A stretch of DNA of 64,000 nt, taken from contig NZ_JAAOTJ010000008.1 of the NCBI RefSeq assembly GCF_011297335.1, positions 1 to 64,000 on the forward strand, read 5' to 3'. The notes beneath the pieces were generated by a model. It was not told where the DNA came from. It worked only from the letters and a program-made list of their open reading frames with translations, and did no database searches. Position numbers and translations under genes: made by a program. Shown here piece by piece: positions 44,307 to 52,105 of the stretch (positions within the stretch are counted from its first letter, which is position 1; the number at the start of each line of letters is the position of its first letter). Origin of the DNA: Catellatospora methionotrophica (GTDB lineage Bacteria; Actinomycetota; Actinomycetes; Mycobacteriales; Micromonosporaceae).

Positions 44307-45367
44307 AAGACAAGGTCAACACCGGCCGGTTCGACGGCACCCGTGGCGCCCGCCCGGTGGCCGTCCCTGCCCCGGCCGACGGCACGCCGGTCGGCGGCAC
44401 GCAGGCAGAGCGGCCGGTCGCGGCCGGGGAGTCCGTCCCGGCGGATGGTCGCGACTGGCCCGCCGTGGGTGTGGTCATCCCGACCCGCAACCGCCCGGAG
44501 CTGCTGCGCAAGACCCTCGACGCGGTACGCGCGCAGGACTACCCCGGTCCGCTGCGCCTCATCGTGGTCTTCGACCAGGCCGAGCCTGACCTGGAACTGG
44601 CCACCGACGACCACCGCCCGGTGCTGGTGCTGGCCAACCAGCGGCAGCCCGGCCTGGCCGGAGCCCGCAACACGGGCATCACCGCCCTGGACACCGAGCT
44701 GGTGGCGTTCTGCGACGACGACGACCTGTGGCACCCGAGCAAGCTGCGCCGCCAGGTCGACGCCCTGCTCCGCACCCCGGACGCGGAGTTCGCGACGTGT
44801 GCGGTCGAGGTGGAGTTCGAGGGGGTCGCCCACCCCCGGCTCGCGGGCACCGACGCGGTGACCGTCGAGCACCTGGCCCGCTCCCGGATGTCGATGCTGC
44901 ACTCGTCGGGTTTCCTGGCCCGCCGCGAGACACTGCTGGAGTCCGGCGTCATCGGCCCGGTCTCCGAGGACGCGCCGGGCAGCCAGAACGAGGACTGGGA
45001 CCTGCTGCTGCGGGCCGCCCGGCGGCACCCGATCGTGCACGTCGACGAACCGCTGGTCCGGGTGCTCTGGGGCCGCAGCAGCTTCTACGCGTACGAGTAC
45101 TCCACCAAGATCTCTTCGCTGCGCTGGATGATGGCCCGCCACCCGGAGATCTCCGGCTGCCGGCCCGGTGCGGCCCGCGTCTACGGCCAGCTCGCCTGCT
45201 GGTCGGCGGCGGCCGGGGACAAGCGGCAGGCCTGGCGCTGGACCCGCGAGACGGTGCGCCACAACTGGCGCGAGCCGCGGGCCGCGATCGCGCTGGCGGC
45301 GCTGACCGGGGCGGTCAAGGTCGAGACGGTGCTGACCGCGCTGCACCGGCGCGGTCACGGCATCTGA
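44303..45367 (+). CDS. GT2 family glycosyltransferase
   Basis: A 354-residue inverting glycosyltransferase of the GT-A fold. An unusual 50-residue Ala/Pro/Gly-rich N-terminal tail precedes the catalytic core. That core has VVIPTRNRPELLRKTL (about 56-71), GLAGARNTGI (about 118-127), and the metal-binding CDDDDLW (137-143). ED in NEDWDLLLRA (about 231) resembles the catalytic base. No membrane helix is visible. It is coupled to the sulfotransferase upstream, so the sulfated acceptor may be a product of one of these genes. The sugar is not predictable. Confidence 0.88.
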   Translation: MKDKVNTGRFDGTRGARPVAVPAPADGTPVGGTQAERPVAAGESVPADGRDWPAVGVVIPTRNRPELLRKTLDAVRAQDYPGPLRLIVVFDQAEPDLELATDDHRPVLVLANQRQPGLAGARNTGITALDTELVAFCDDDDLWHPSKLRRQVDALLRTPDAEFATCAVEVEFEGVAHPRLAGTDAVTVEHLARSRMSMLHSSGFLARRETLLESGVIGPVSEDAPGSQNEDWDLLLRAARRHPIVHVDEPLVRVLWGRSSFYAYEYSTKISSLRWMMARHPEISGCRPGAARVYGQLACWSAAAGDKRQAWRWTRETVRHNWREPRAAIALAALTGAVKVETVLTALHRRGHGI

Positions 45368-45411
45368 ACACGTTCACCCATCACACCTGCACCGATCACC
45401 ACGTTCCACCG

Positions 45412-45457
45412 TTGCCCGTGCGCGTCCGCGTACGATATGGTGTTGAACCTTGTTGGA
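45412..45457 (+). promoter_or_regulatory. Promoter and DeoR-type operator of the galT operon
   Basis: A candidate promoter has TTGCCC (45412-45417) and TATGGT (45436-45441), 18 bases apart. Overlapping and following it are TGTTGA (45441-45446) and TGTTGG (45451-45456), direct repeats with a 10-base period, as bound by DeoR-family repressors. The regulator at 45504 would therefore control itself. Confidence 0.5.
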
Positions 45458-45503
45458 TTTCGGTGATTTAAGGCCCGACCGGGCCCGCAGGTGAGGAGAT
45501 GGG

Positions 45504-46259
45504 ATGCTCGCCCCGCAACGCCAGCAGGCGATCCTCGCCCAGGTGCGCCTCTCCGGCGGCGTACGGGTGGCCGACCTCGTCGCCGAACTCGGCGTCTCCG
45601 ACATGACCATCCGCCGCGACCTCGAAGTGCTCGCCGAGCGCGGCCTCGTCCTCAAGGTCCACGGCGGTGCCACCGCGCCCCCGTCCGGCGTCGCCGACGA
45701 ACCCGGCTTCGCCGCCAAAGCAGAACGCCAGCGTACGGAGAAGGCCAAGCTCGCCGAGGCCGCCGCCGCCCACGTGGCCCCCGGCAGCGCCATCGCGCTC
45801 TCGGCGGGCACCACCACCGTGCGGCTGGCCCAGCGCCTGGTCGAGATCCCCGGCCTGACCGTGGTGACCAACTCCATCCCGGTCGCCGACGTCTTCTACC
45901 GCTCCGGCCGCCCCGACCAGACGGTCGTGCTCACCGGCGGCACCCGCACCCCGTCCGACGCCCTGGTCGGCCCGATCGCCGTCGCGTCACTGCGCGACCT
46001 GCACGTCGACCAGCTCTTCCTCGGCGTACACGGGCTCAGCGTCGAGGCCGGGCTGACCACGCCGAACCTGCTCGAAGCCGACACCAACCGGGCCCTGATC
46101 GCGGCCACCCGCCGCCTGGTCGTGCTCGCCGACCACACCAAGTGGGAGACGCTCGGCATCGCGTCGATCGTCCCGCTGCACGCCGTCGACCTGCTGATAA
46201 CCGACGCCGAGCCGCCGGTGGACGTCAGCGAGCTCACCGTTGTGGAGATGACCGGATGA
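45504..46259 (+). CDS. DeoR/GlpR family transcriptional regulator
   Basis: A 251-residue sugar-responsive repressor. The DeoR helix-turn-helix occupies about 5-58 (LAPQRQQAILAQV, VSDMTIRRDLEVL), and a ribose-isomerase-like effector domain follows (about 75-235). The latter contains SAGTTTVRLAQRL, LTGGTRTPSDALVG and LADHTKWE, with the phosphate-binding threonines. It typically releases DNA on binding a sugar phosphate. GTG/ATG choice is clear because GAGGAG precedes ATG 45504. It overlaps galT (ATGA), so galactose-1-phosphate or a related metabolite is a likely signal. Confidence 0.92.
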   Translation: MLAPQRQQAILAQVRLSGGVRVADLVAELGVSDMTIRRDLEVLAERGLVLKVHGGATAPPSGVADEPGFAAKAERQRTEKAKLAEAAAAHVAPGSAIALSAGTTTVRLAQRLVEIPGLTVVTNSIPVADVFYRSGRPDQTVVLTGGTRTPSDALVGPIAVASLRDLHVDQLFLGVHGLSVEAGLTTPNLLEADTNRALIAATRRLVVLADHTKWETLGIASIVPLHAVDLLITDAEPPVDVSELTVVEMTG

Positions 46260-47284
46260 AGCGCACCAGCACCACCATGGCCGACGGCCGTGAACTGATC
46301 TACTTCGACGAGCACGACGACGCCGTACGCGCCATGGTCGACAGCCGCGAGCTGCCCCCGCCTCCCCCGCCCGCGCAGCTGCGCTTCGACCCGCTCACCG
46401 AGGACTGGGTGGCCGTCGCCGCGCACCGGCAGACCCGCACCTTCCTGCCGCCCACCGCCGAGTGCCCGCTCTGCCCGACCAAGGGCGCGTTCCTCACCGA
46501 GGTGCCCGCCGACGACTACGACGTGGTCGTCTTCGAGAACCGGTTCCCCTCGTTCTCCGGCGACGCCGGGCGCTGCGAAGTCGTCGTCTTCTCGCCGCAG
46601 CACGACGCGTCGTTCAAGGAACTGCCGGTGTCGCGGGTGCGCACCGTGCTGGGCGCGATGGCTGACCGCACCGCCGAACTGTCCGCCCAGCCGGGCGTCG
46701 AGCAGGTGTTCTGCTTCGAGAACCGGGGCGTCGAGATCGGTGTCACGCTGCACCACCCGCACGGGCAGATCTACGCCTACCCGTACGTCACCCCGGTCAC
46801 CCGCCGCTACCTGGAGGCGGCCCGCAAGTTCCGCGACGAGCACGGCGGCAACCTCTACGGCGACCTGCTGGCCCGCGAGCGCGCGGACGGCTCCCGCATC
46901 GTGGCGTCCAACGAGCGGTGGACCGCCTTCGTGCCGTACGCGGCCCGCTGGCCGTACGAGATCCACCTCGCCCCGCACCGTCAGGTCCCTGACCTGGCCG
47001 CGCTCACCGAGGCGGAACTGGACGCGTGCGCGCCCCTGTGGTCGGAGATCACCCGGCGGCTCGACGGGCTGTTCGACCTGGCCATGCCGTACATCGCGGG
47101 CTGGCACCAGGCCCCCGTGCACACCGACCGCGACCTGGGCTACCTGCACCTGCGCCTGATCAGCTCCCGGCGCGCGCCGGGCAAACTGAAGTACCTGGCC
47201 GGGTCGGAGTCGGCGATGGGCGCGTGGGTGAACGACGTCGCGCCGGAGCAGGCTGCTGCTGCGCTGAGGGCGGTTTCCCTCTAA
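46256..47284 (+). CDS. galT: Galactose-1-phosphate uridylyltransferase
   Basis: A 342-residue Leloir enzyme that exchanges UMP between UDP-glucose and galactose-1-phosphate. The nucleophile is H169 in HHPHGQ (166-171). The zinc pair C70/C73 is in ECPLC, and FENRGVEIGV, then HLAPHR and YLHLRL, supply the remaining conserved sites. Length matches bacterial GalT. No galK or galE is adjacent, which is unusual. It could supply UDP-galactose to the neighbouring polysaccharide genes. A 10-base gap leads to the hydrolase gene. Confidence 0.94.
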   Translation: MKRTSTTMADGRELIYFDEHDDAVRAMVDSRELPPPPPPAQLRFDPLTEDWVAVAAHRQTRTFLPPTAECPLCPTKGAFLTEVPADDYDVVVFENRFPSFSGDAGRCEVVVFSPQHDASFKELPVSRVRTVLGAMADRTAELSAQPGVEQVFCFENRGVEIGVTLHHPHGQIYAYPYVTPVTRRYLEAARKFRDEHGGNLYGDLLARERADGSRIVASNERWTAFVPYAARWPYEIHLAPHRQVPDLAALTEAELDACAPLWSEITRRLDGLFDLAMPYIAGWHQAPVHTDRDLGYLHLRLISSRRAPGKLKYLAGSESAMGAWVNDVAPEQAAAALRAVSL

Positions 47285-47294
47285 GTTCGTACAT

Positions 47295-48143
47295 GTGAAC
47301 GACACCGAGGTCCGCGAAGTCGAGGTCGAGGTCGAACCCGGCGTCCGCCTGCACCTGCGCCACCGCGCCGCGAGCCGATCCGGCTCGACGCCGTTTTTGC
47401 TGGTCCATGGGTTGTCGTCGAACGCGCGGCTGTGGGACGAGGTGGCCGGGGCGCTCGCCGCGGCGGGCCACCCGAGTTGGGCGGTTGACCTGCGCGGGCA
47501 CGGTGAGTCCGACGCGCCGGAGTCGGGGTACGACACCGGCACCGCCGCCGCCGACCTGGCCGCCGTCATCACTGCGCTGGGCCTGCACAGGCCGGTGGTG
47601 GCCGGCCAGTCGTGGGGCGGCAACGTCGTCGTCCGGCTCGCCGCCAAACACCCGGAGCTGCCCGGCGCGATCGGCCTGGTCGACGGCGGCTGGATCGACC
47701 TGCACGCCGCCTTCCCCGACTGGGAGTCCTGCGAGCGCGCGCTACGCCCGCAGGACATCGACGGCCGACCGGCCGCCGCCATGCGGCAGTGGCTGGCCTC
47801 GGGCCACCCCGACTGGTCGGACACCGCCCGCGAGGCGACCCTGGCCAACATGCGTATCCGCGCCGACGACACCGTCGAGCGGCGGCTCACCATCCCGCAC
47901 CACCTGGAGATCCTGCGCTCGATGTGGGACGGCCCGCCCGGCCCCGACCTGCCGCTGGTCGCCGTGCCCGCGCTGCTGCTGCCCGCCCTCGGCCCGCAGG
48001 ACGACCGCGCCGACCCGGTGCGCCGGGCCGCGGCGGCGCTGCCCGACGCGACCGTGCGCTGGTATCCCGGCGGCGACCACGACTTGCACGCCCAGCACCC
48101 CGACATGATCGCCGCCGACCTGCTCACCCTGGTCGCGCGGTGA
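47295..48143 (+). CDS. Alpha/beta hydrolase
   Basis: A 282-residue alpha/beta hydrolase fold protein. The nucleophile elbow is GQSWGGN (S106), the oxyanion strand FLLVHGLSSNA (about 34-44), and the DLRGHGESD loop (about 64-72) is typical of family V. The catalytic His is in GGDHDLH near the end. Esterase, lipase, epoxide hydrolase or haloperoxidase-like activity are all possible. It starts 10 bases after galT, so it is probably co-transcribed. No metabolic link to galactose is evident. Confidence 0.85.
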   Translation: MNDTEVREVEVEVEPGVRLHLRHRAASRSGSTPFLLVHGLSSNARLWDEVAGALAAAGHPSWAVDLRGHGESDAPESGYDTGTAAADLAAVITALGLHRPVVAGQSWGGNVVVRLAAKHPELPGAIGLVDGGWIDLHAAFPDWESCERALRPQDIDGRPAAAMRQWLASGHPDWSDTAREATLANMRIRADDTVERRLTIPHHLEILRSMWDGPPGPDLPLVAVPALLLPALGPQDDRADPVRRAAAALPDATVRWYPGGDHDLHAQHPDMIAADLLTLVAR

Positions 48144-48180
48144 GCCGCCCCGGCCGCGACGGCCGACGGAAGGAGACGGC

Positions 48181-49515
48181 GTGACGAAGCTGCTCGTGAT
48201 CATGGGGTCCGGCGAGACCACCCCCACCATGATCAAGCCGCACCGGCAGGTCCTCGCCGCACTGCCCGACGACGCCCGCGCGGTCCTGCTGGACACGCCA
48301 TACGGGTTCCAGCTCAACGCGGACGAGATCAGCGCGCGGGCGGCGGGCTACTTCGCGCAGAGCGTCGGGCGGACCGTCGACGTGGTCTCCTGGCGGCGCG
48401 CCCCCGCGCCCGGCCTCGACCGCGAGCGCGCGCTGGCCGCCCTGCGCGGCGCGAGCTGGATCTTCGCGGGTCCGGGCTCGCCGACGTACGCCCTGCGCCA
48501 GTGGCGCGACACCGAACTGCCGGCGCTGCTCGTCCAGACCGACGTGCTCGTCTTCGCCAGCGCCGCCGCCCTCACCCTCGGCTCGCACACCATCCCCGTG
48601 TACGAGATCTACAAGGCGGGCGCCGATCCACGGTGGGAACCCGGCCTCAACCTGTTCGAGCAGCTCACTGGGGTTCCTGCCGTGGTCATCCCGCACTACG
48701 ACAACGCCGAAGGCGGGCACCATGACACCCGCTTCTGCTACCTCGGCGAACCCCGTCTGGCCCAGCTCGAACGGGAACTCCCCGCCGACACCGTGATCAT
48801 CGGTATCGACGAGCACACCGCCCTGGTCTGCGACCTCGACGCCCGTACCGCCACCGTGCTCGGCAACGGCACCCTCACCCTGCGCCGCCAGGGCCGCAGC
48901 ACCGTCTACCCCACCGGCACCGTCCTCGCCCTCCCCACCGCAGAAAGGAAGGGCACCTTCTTCGCCGAGGAGATGAAGGAAGGGCACCTTCCTAACACCG
49001 GGGACGTGTTGGGCAGGGGCGGCGTACCCCACGCTCGCGGAGCAGCCGGAACCGACGGCGGCGCTGGCACGGTCGGCGGTGGAGAGCGGGGCGCAGACAT
49101 CGTTGGCGGCAGCGGCGGCGTGGCCGTCGCGGCCACGCTGCGGGAGGCGGCCGACGAGGCCGAGGCCCGCTTCTCCGCAGCGCTTGCCGAGCGGGACGTG
49201 GACGGCTGCGTCGCCGCCGTGCTGGAACTGGAGCAGGCGATCACCGACTGGGGCGCCGACACGCTCACTTCCGACTCCGGTGAGCACGCGCACGGACTGC
49301 TCCGGGGCATGATCGTGCGACTCGGCGCGCTGGCCGGCCGTGCCGACCCGACCCCGCTGCTCACCCCGCTGGTGGAGGCACTGATCGGCCTCCGCGAGCA
49401 GGCCCGCGAGCAGCGTGACTGGGCCGCAGCCGACCGCGTCCGCGACGCCCTGGGCGCTGCCTCCATCGCACTGCGCGACACCCCCGACGGCCCCGTCTGG
49501 CTCCACACTCCCTGA
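48181..49515 (+). CDS. Peptidase S51-like domain fused to a CysS C-terminal-like domain
   Basis: A 444-residue fusion. Residues 1-245 are a class I glutamine amidotransferase-like/peptidase S51-type fold (LLVIMGSGETTPTM, IFAGPGSPTYALRQW). The usual nucleophile Ser lies in FASAAALTLG, which is not clearly intact, so catalysis is uncertain. A low-complexity linker (about 250-320) follows, and part of it is encoded by a family B repeat. Residues about 320-444 match the DALR_2 and tail region of cysteinyl-tRNA synthetase (EARFSAALAERDVDGCVA, RDWAAADRVRDALGAA, DTPDGPVW). It may bind RNA or tRNA-Cys. Role unknown. Confidence 0.82.
   Translation: MTKLLVIMGSGETTPTMIKPHRQVLAALPDDARAVLLDTPYGFQLNADEISARAAGYFAQSVGRTVDVVSWRRAPAPGLDRERALAALRGASWIFAGPGSPTYALRQWRDTELPALLVQTDVLVFASAAALTLGSHTIPVYEIYKAGADPRWEPGLNLFEQLTGVPAVVIPHYDNAEGGHHDTRFCYLGEPRLAQLERELPADTVIIGIDEHTALVCDLDARTATVLGNGTLTLRRQGRSTVYPTGTVLALPTAERKGTFFAEEMKEGHLPNTGDVLGRGGVPHARGAAGTDGGAGTVGGGERGADIVGGSGGVAVAATLREAADEAEARFSAALAERDVDGCVAAVLELEQAITDWGADTLTSDSGEHAHGLLRGMIVRLGALAGRADPTPLLTPLVEALIGLREQAREQRDWAAADRVRDALGAASIALRDTPDGPVWLHTP
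48944..48995. repeat. Family B repeat inside a coding region, locus 3
   Basis: GGAAGGGCACCTTC occurs at 48948-48961 and again at 48978-48991 in the same orientation. They lie in frame in the S51-like/CysS fusion gene. They are translated as ERKGTFF and KEGHLPN within its linker (about residues 256-272). Confidence 0.9.
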
Positions 49516-49574
49516 CCCCGCCCCTGCCCGGACCCCCCGCCGCCGCCCGCCACTGCCCGCTGCGGGACCGTCTT

Positions 49575-49635
49575 GATCGGCGTTTCGGGTCAGAAAGTGG
49601 GGTCCGGCTCCACCTTTTGACCCGAAACAGTGATC
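49575..49635. repeat. Family C 61-bp palindrome, copy 4
   Basis: GATCGGCGTTTCGGGTCAGAA pairs with TTTTGACCCGAAACAGTGATC, exactly 61 bases from GATC to GATC, with arms extended outward by CTT/AAG. It lies between converging genes ending at 49515 and 49812. Confidence 0.92.
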
Positions 49636-49677
49636 AAGCAAGGGGCGATGCAGAGGCGGATACCGTCGGCGCAATAA

Positions 49678-49712
49678 ACAGTGCCGACCCGCGGACTGCG
49701 GGTCGGCACTGT
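49678..49712 (-). terminator. Terminator of icd
   Basis: ACAGTGCCGACCCGC (49678-49692) pairs perfectly with 49698-49712 around GGACT. On the minus strand the stem is followed by TTTATTG, a clear T-rich tail, so it is a rho-independent terminator for the icd gene 100 bases upstream. Confidence 0.88.
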
Positions 49713-49811
49713 TCGGGAAGGGACTTTCAGGCGGGATGCTTCTGCTGTTTCACCTGGTCAAACGATCGCAGGTGAGTCAGGAGACGGCTCGGCGCCATAC
49801 CCCGGCAGGAC

Positions 49812-51029
49812 TCAGGCGGCGAGGCGGCGGGCCAGGTTGGTGTCGAGGGTGTTCATGAACTCCTCGGTGGTCTGCCACGGCGCGTCGCGCGAGATCAGCA
49901 GGGCGAGGTCCTTGGTCATCGCGCCGCCTTCGACGGTCTCGATGATGACCTGCTCCAGCGTGTCGGCGAACGCGGTCACCTCGGGGGTGCCGTCCAGCTT
50001 GCCGCGGTGCGCGAGGCCCCGGGTCCAGGCGAAGATCGACGCGATCGGGTTGGTCGACGTCTTCTCGCCCTTCTGCCACTGGCGGTAGTGCCGGGTGACC
50101 GTGCCGTGCGCGGCCTCGGCCTCGACGGTCCTGCCGTCGGGCGTCATCAGCACGGAGGTCATCAGGCCCAGCGAGCCGAAGCCCTGCGCCACGGTGTCGG
50201 ACTGCACGTCACCGTCGTAGTTCTTGCAGGCCCAGACGAAGCCGCCCTCCCACTTCATGGCCGCGGCGACCATGTCGTCGATGAGGCGGTGCTCGTAGGA
50301 GATGCCCGCGGCCTCGAAGTCGGCCTTGAACTCGGCCTCGAAGACCTCGGCGAAGATGTCCTTGAACCGGCCGTCGTACGCCTTGAGGATGGTGTTCTTG
50401 GTCGACAGGTAGACCGGGTAGTTGCGGGCCAGGCCGTAGCGCAGCGAGGCGCGCGCGAAGTCGCGGATCGACTCGTCGAAGTTGTACATGCCCATCGCGA
50501 CGCCGCCGTCGGCGAAGTCGGCGACGGTCAGCTCCATCGGCGCCGAGCCGTCGGCGGGCTGGTACGTGATGGTGACCTTGCCGGGGCCGGGGACCACGAA
50601 GTCGGTGGCCTTGTACTGGTCGCCGTGGGCGTGACGGCCGATGACGATCGGCTTGGTCCAGCCCGGCACCAGGCGCGGCACGTTGCTCATGATGATCGGC
50701 TCACGGAACACGACGCCGCCGAGGATGTTGCGGATGGTGCCGTTCGGCGACTTCCACATCTTCTTGAGGCCGAATTCCTCGACGCGGGCCTCGTCGGGGG
50801 TGATGGTGGCGCACTTGACGCCGACGCCGTGCCGCTTGATCGCGTTGGCGGAGTCGATCGTCACCTGGTCGTCGGTGGCGTCGCGGTGCTCCATGCCCAG
50901 GTCGTAGTACTCCAGCTCCACGTCGAGGTAGGGCAGGATCAGCTGCTCCCGGATCTGCTTCCAGATGATCCGGGTCATCTCGTCGCCGTCGAGCTCGACG
51001 ACCGGGTTGTTTACCTTGATCTTCGCCAT
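49812..51029 (-). CDS. icd: NADP-dependent isocitrate dehydrogenase (homodimeric, eukaryote-like type)
   Basis: A 405-residue enzyme that oxidises isocitrate to 2-oxoglutarate with NADP. Conserved parts are the N-terminal [16 protein letters not shown], the substrate loop [13 protein letters not shown] (about 93-105), and GRHAHGDQY (about 132-140). [10 protein letters not shown] (about 308-317) belongs to the NADP pocket, with R/H positions typical of NADP use. Length and motifs fit the cytosolic-type IDH rather than the E. coli type. The GAGGGCGCTCC before the start could be its ribosome site. It is monocistronic, with its own terminator. Confidence 0.95.
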   Translation of the reverse strand: MAKIKVNNPVVELDGDEMTRIIWKQIREQLILPYLDVELEYYDLGMEHRDATDDQVTIDSANAIKRHGVGVKCATITPDEARVEEFGLKKMWKSPNGTIRNILGGVVFREPIIMSNVPRLVPGWTKPIVIGRHAHGDQYKATDFVVPGPGKVTITYQPADGSAPMELTVADFADGGVAMGMYNFDESIRDFARASLRYGLARNYPVYLSTKNTILKAYDGRFKDIFAEVFEAEFKADFEAAGISYEHRLIDDMVAAAMKWEGGFVWACKNYDGDVQSDTVAQGFGSLGLMTSVLMTPDGRTVEAEAAHGTVTRHYRQWQKGEKTSTNPIASIFAWTRGLAHRGKLDGTPEVTAFADTLEQVIIETVEGGAMTKDLALLISRDAPWQTTEEFMNTLDTNLARRLAA

Positions 51030-51176
51030 CGCGAGGGCGCTCCTTAAAACCTTCGGCGTCCGGCGCGGAAGGCCGGGCGGCGGTCTCGTCTAGCAGTACG
51101 AGCGTACTGCCAGATCGACCTGCCGCAACCGCCAGGGTGCCGTGCCCCTTGTCACCGTCCCCCGCCGCCAAACGAA

Positions 51177-51237
51177 GATCGCCGTTTCGGGTCAGAAACC
51201 GCGGTCCCAGCGCGGTTCCTGACCCGAAACGGCGATC
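51177..51237. repeat. Family C 61-bp palindrome, copy 5
   Basis: GATCGCCGTTTCGGGTCAG pairs with CTGACCCGAAACGGCGATC across exactly 61 bases with one of the best-preserved inner stems (CCGCG/CGCGG). It lies between icd and ung, which are both read on the minus strand, so it follows ung and precedes icd in reverse order. Confidence 0.93.
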
Positions 51238-51255
51238 TTGTAGCCGGAAACGGGC

Positions 51256-51930
51256 TCAGCCCCAGGTGATCTCGCCGCGACCGGCGTCCTGCAGTGCCGC
51301 CCTGATCTGCGAGAACGGCTTGCTGCCCAGGAAACCCTTCGGGTTCATCGGGCTCGGGTGCCCGGCCTCCAGCACGACGTGCTGCGGGTTGCGCACCAGC
51401 GCGGCCTTCTTGCGGGCGTACGACCCCCACAGCACGAAGACCACGCGGTACGGCGAGTCGTTGACGGCCTTGATGGCGGCGTCGGTGAACGCCTCCCAGC
51501 CCTGGTTGGCGTGGCTGTTGGGGGTGCCCGAGCGCACCGTGAGAACGGCGTTGAGCATCAGCACGCCCTGGGCTGCCCAGCCGGTCAGGTCGCCGTTGCT
51601 CGGCGGGTTGACACCGAGGTCGTCCTTGAGCTCCTTGTACACGTTGCGCAGGCTCGGCGGCACGGTCACGCCGGGGCGCACGCTGAAGCTCAGGCCGTGT
51701 GCCTGGCCGGGCTTGAAGTAGGGGTCCTGCCCCAGGATGAGCACCCGGGTGTGCGCGGGCGAGGTGAGCCGGAACGCCGTGAACAGGTCATCCTGCGGCG
51801 GGAAGACCGGGCCGGCGGCGTATTCGGCCTCCACGAAGGAGGACAGCTTCGCCGTGGCGTCGAGGTCCAGATGCGGCTTCATCACGTCGCGCCACTCAGC
51901 GGGCAGCAGTTCGAGCAGGTCCAATGCCAT
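51256..51930 (-). CDS. ung: Uracil-DNA glycosylase, family 1
   Basis: A 224-residue base-excision enzyme removing uracil from DNA. The water-activating motif is LGQDPYFKPGQAHGLSFSV (about 90-108), in which the common YHGPGQ is YFKPGQ. The Asp (D92) is kept. The GVLMLNAVLTV strand (about 147-157) and the minor-groove loop HPSPMNPKGFLGSKPF (about 194-209) complete the site. ATG 51930 begins MALDLLELLP, and a frame to 52020 has no support. It overlaps no neighbour. A family 5 UDG is also present (5919-6695). Confidence 0.92.
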   Translation of the reverse strand: MALDLLELLPAEWRDVMKPHLDLDATAKLSSFVEAEYAAGPVFPPQDDLFTAFRLTSPAHTRVLILGQDPYFKPGQAHGLSFSVRPGVTVPPSLRNVYKELKDDLGVNPPSNGDLTGWAAQGVLMLNAVLTVRSGTPNSHANQGWEAFTDAAIKAVNDSPYRVVFVLWGSYARKKAALVRNPQHVVLEAGHPSPMNPKGFLGSKPFSQIRAALQDAGRGEITWG

Positions 51931-52044
51931 GCCGGACACCTTAACGCCCACATCCGACACCCACGCACGCAAGCCCGCGGCCCTCGCGGACCGCGCCTCG
52001 ACCCTCACTCCGGCCCACACAACCCCAGCTCAGCAGCCACCAGA

Positions 52045-52096
52045 CGTTAGGAAGGGCACCTTCCATGACGCGGAGCGTCAAGAAGGTGCCCTTCCT
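52045..52096. repeat. Family B repeat, locus 4, hairpin form
   Basis: AGGAAGGGCACCTTCC pairs with AGAAGGTGCCCTTCCT (one mismatch) around TGACGCGGAGCGTCA, itself a hairpin. It lies nine bases past the mdh stop and can act as the terminator of that minus-strand gene. Confidence 0.88.
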
Positions 52097-52105
52097 GTGT
52101 TCTGG

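Noticed and set aside
49812-51029. Monomeric isocitrate dehydrogenase
   Set aside because: The 405-residue length and the KSPNGTIRN and GRHAHGDQY motifs show the homodimeric type.
23362-51237. A CRISPR array formed by the 61-bp repeats
   Set aside because: Copies are kilobases apart, palindromic throughout, and there are no spacers or cas genes.
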